Shown here: positions 63,008 through 64,000 of the stretch, one piece after another | Layout of the letters: each line of letters starts with the position of its first letter | Numbering within the stretch: the stretch's first letter is position 1 | DNA from: Flavobacterium marginilacus | Lineage (GTDB): Bacteria > Bacteroidota > Bacteroidia > Flavobacteriales > Flavobacteriaceae | NCBI RefSeq assembly: GCF_026870155.1 | Contig: NZ_CP113975.1 | Span: forward strand, 2,108,001-2,172,000 | DNA: 64,000 bases | Direction: 5' to 3' | The notes under the pieces: generated by a model | Database searches by the model: none | What the model was told of the DNA's origin: nothing | The model's input: the letters and a program-made list of their open reading frames with translations, nothing else | Program-made: the position numbers and the translations under genes

Positions 63008-64000
63008 AAATATTTTTTTATTTGAGCTTAAACAGCAATCAAGAAAAAGAATGAATTATGTTTTCTTTATTTTGTTTGTTCTTCAAGGAATTTTCTACAT
63101 AAAACACACTTCAGACTTTTTTAGTGCCGATACTTCGTTTCATAATGCCCCTTCAATTGTTTACGCTGTGCTGGCAGGAACAGGATACTTAACTTTTATT
63201 CTGGTAGCTTTTTTTGCATCCAAAGCATTGGGCAAAGATTTAGATGATAAAACTGCCTCGCTGTTTTACACCACAGCTGTAAGTGAATCTGCTTTTTTCT
63301 GGAGTCGTTATTTGAGTTCCTTTTTTATCTTATTAGCACTCTCTACAGGCTACCTTATTGGTATTTTAATATATCCTTACACTGGTATTTCGCCTCAAGA
63401 AAAGCTGATGACTTTTGATATGGCTAATTTTTTTAAAGCTATTTTTTACATTTTTTTACCTAATATTTTTGTTTATTTTAGTGTCAGTTTTTCACTTGCA
63501 ACAATAATGAAAAAAAATATGGGTGCTTACATAGGAACACTCTTATTTTTTGTTCTTTTAATTTTTGGAGACTCTTCCAAAGATTATGGAGAAGTATATA
63601 CTATGGCTGATGCCTCTGGTTTTGCCAATTTGCATTTAAAATTAGAAAACCTTACAGCTTTACAAAAAAACAGTTTCACATTACCTCTCGAAGGGTCTTT
63701 CCTCATCAATAGACTTATTTGGTTTAGCATTGCTACTATTTTGCTTTTTGTTGCTTACAAGGGGTTTTCTTTTTTAAAATTTAGTGAGAAAAAAAATAAA
63801 TTTAAAAATGATGAACCAGCAAATACAATAATTCCAACATTAGATCTGCCTATAATTAAAATCGATTTATCCTTAAAAAGCAATATATCATCGATGTTGC
63901 GTATGGCATTATTTGAATTTAAAAATTCAATTCGACCTATTGGTTTTAAAATTTTTATGGGCTTCATTTTCACACTTTTTATCGTTTATGTTACCATATA
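63000..64000 (+). CDS. ABC permease, N-terminal part, probably fused to an M1-family aminopeptidase
   Basis: The frame opens at the ATG at 63000 inside the end of the ATPase gene and runs without a stop to the window end, about 333 codons. It reads FKNIFLFELKQQSRKRMNY, then several helices, with a long cytoplasmic stretch and a second set starting FEFKNSIRPIGFKIF. The layout matches the large Bacteroidota ABC permease/M1 aminopeptidase proteins I recall, whose zinc peptidase domain would be outside the window. The permease part is clear; the fusion is a prediction. Confidence 0.7.
   Translation, partial: MFKNIFLFELKQQSRKRMNYVFFILFVLQGIFYIKHTSDFFSADTSFHNAPSIVYAVLAGTGYLTFILVAFFASKALGKDLDDKTASLFYTTAVSESAFFWSRYLSSFFILLALSTGYLIGILIYPYTGISPQEKLMTFDMANFFKAIFYIFLPNIFVYFSVSFSLATIMKKNMGAYIGTLLFFVLLIFGDSSKDYGEVYTMADASGFANLHLKLENLTALQKNSFTLPLEGSFLINRLIWFSIATILLFVAYKGFSFLKFSEKKNKFKNDEPANTIIPTLDLPIIKIDLSLKSNISSMLRMALFEFKNSIRPIGFKIFMGFIFTLFIVYVTI

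Noticed and set aside
1..64000. tRNA, rRNA, riboswitch and intact insertion sequence
   Set aside because: I found no cloverleaf, conserved rRNA string, SAM or cobalamin riboswitch core or transposase on either strand by eye; a covariance-model scan would be needed to be certain.

Overview
The window is AT-rich Bacteroidota DNA, most likely Flavobacterium or a close relative. The signs are a SusD-type lipoprotein end, TonB-dependent receptors with carboxypeptidase-like N-terminal domains, DUF6520 and MauE genes, an RteC/DUF3945/TopB excision module, and promoters of the TTG-N19-TAnnTTTG type. I saw no tRNA, rRNA, CRISPR array or intact transposase. Everything is read from sequence and from memory of protein families; no search was run.

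Layout. 1-6.9 kb: the end of a SusD gene, a secreted S9 peptidase, a MauE-like membrane protein with a small Cys-containing secreted DUF6520 protein, a PAS-AraC regulator and a small STAS-like protein. 7-15.4 kb: an oxoamine-synthase/acyltransferase fusion followed by a conjugative-transposon excision module (RteC, HTH, DUF3945, topoisomerase III) and two decayed genes. 15.4-21.2 kb: a zinc-limitation operon opposite zur, holding a MerC-like membrane protein, a COG0523 GTPase, MogA, dCTP deaminase, FolE, a second Fur-family regulator, an LCIB-type carbonic anhydrase, an unknown protein and QueD. 21.2-25.3 kb: an Lrp regulator, an SBF transporter, an inserted MITE and the folate-independent methionine synthase pair MesD/MesX.

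25.4-32.5 kb: a small siderophore locus (TonB receptor, ATP-grasp ligase, IucA/IucC synthetase, MFS exporter) lying between a decayed and an intact PepSY gene. 32.7-45.2 kb: two leftward iron-uptake operons with three TonB siderophore receptors, two PepSY membrane proteins and a siderophore-esterase-like hydrolase. 45.3-49.8 kb: an AraC regulator and a DUF4198/DUF3325/DUF3649/PepSY operon whose own receptor seems to survive only as a remnant. 50.0-58.7 kb: a second zinc-limitation operon (MerC, HAD acid phosphatase, small secreted protein, ABC ATPase, TonB receptor, two ABC permeases, COG0523 GTPase). 58.8-64 kb: an AraC regulator, another TonB receptor, and an ABC ATPase followed by a permease cut by the window end.

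The strongest observation is that the two zinc operons share the same promoter design: two GCAAC-n-GTTGC palindromes about 37-38 bp apart, one over the -33 TTG and one over the -7 TAnnTTTG, with a MerC gene first in both. This points to one Zur regulon covering metal import, COG0523 metallochaperones and a set of enzymes that may back up zinc enzymes. The minimal ATP-grasp plus NIS siderophore locus is the second candidate for something undescribed.
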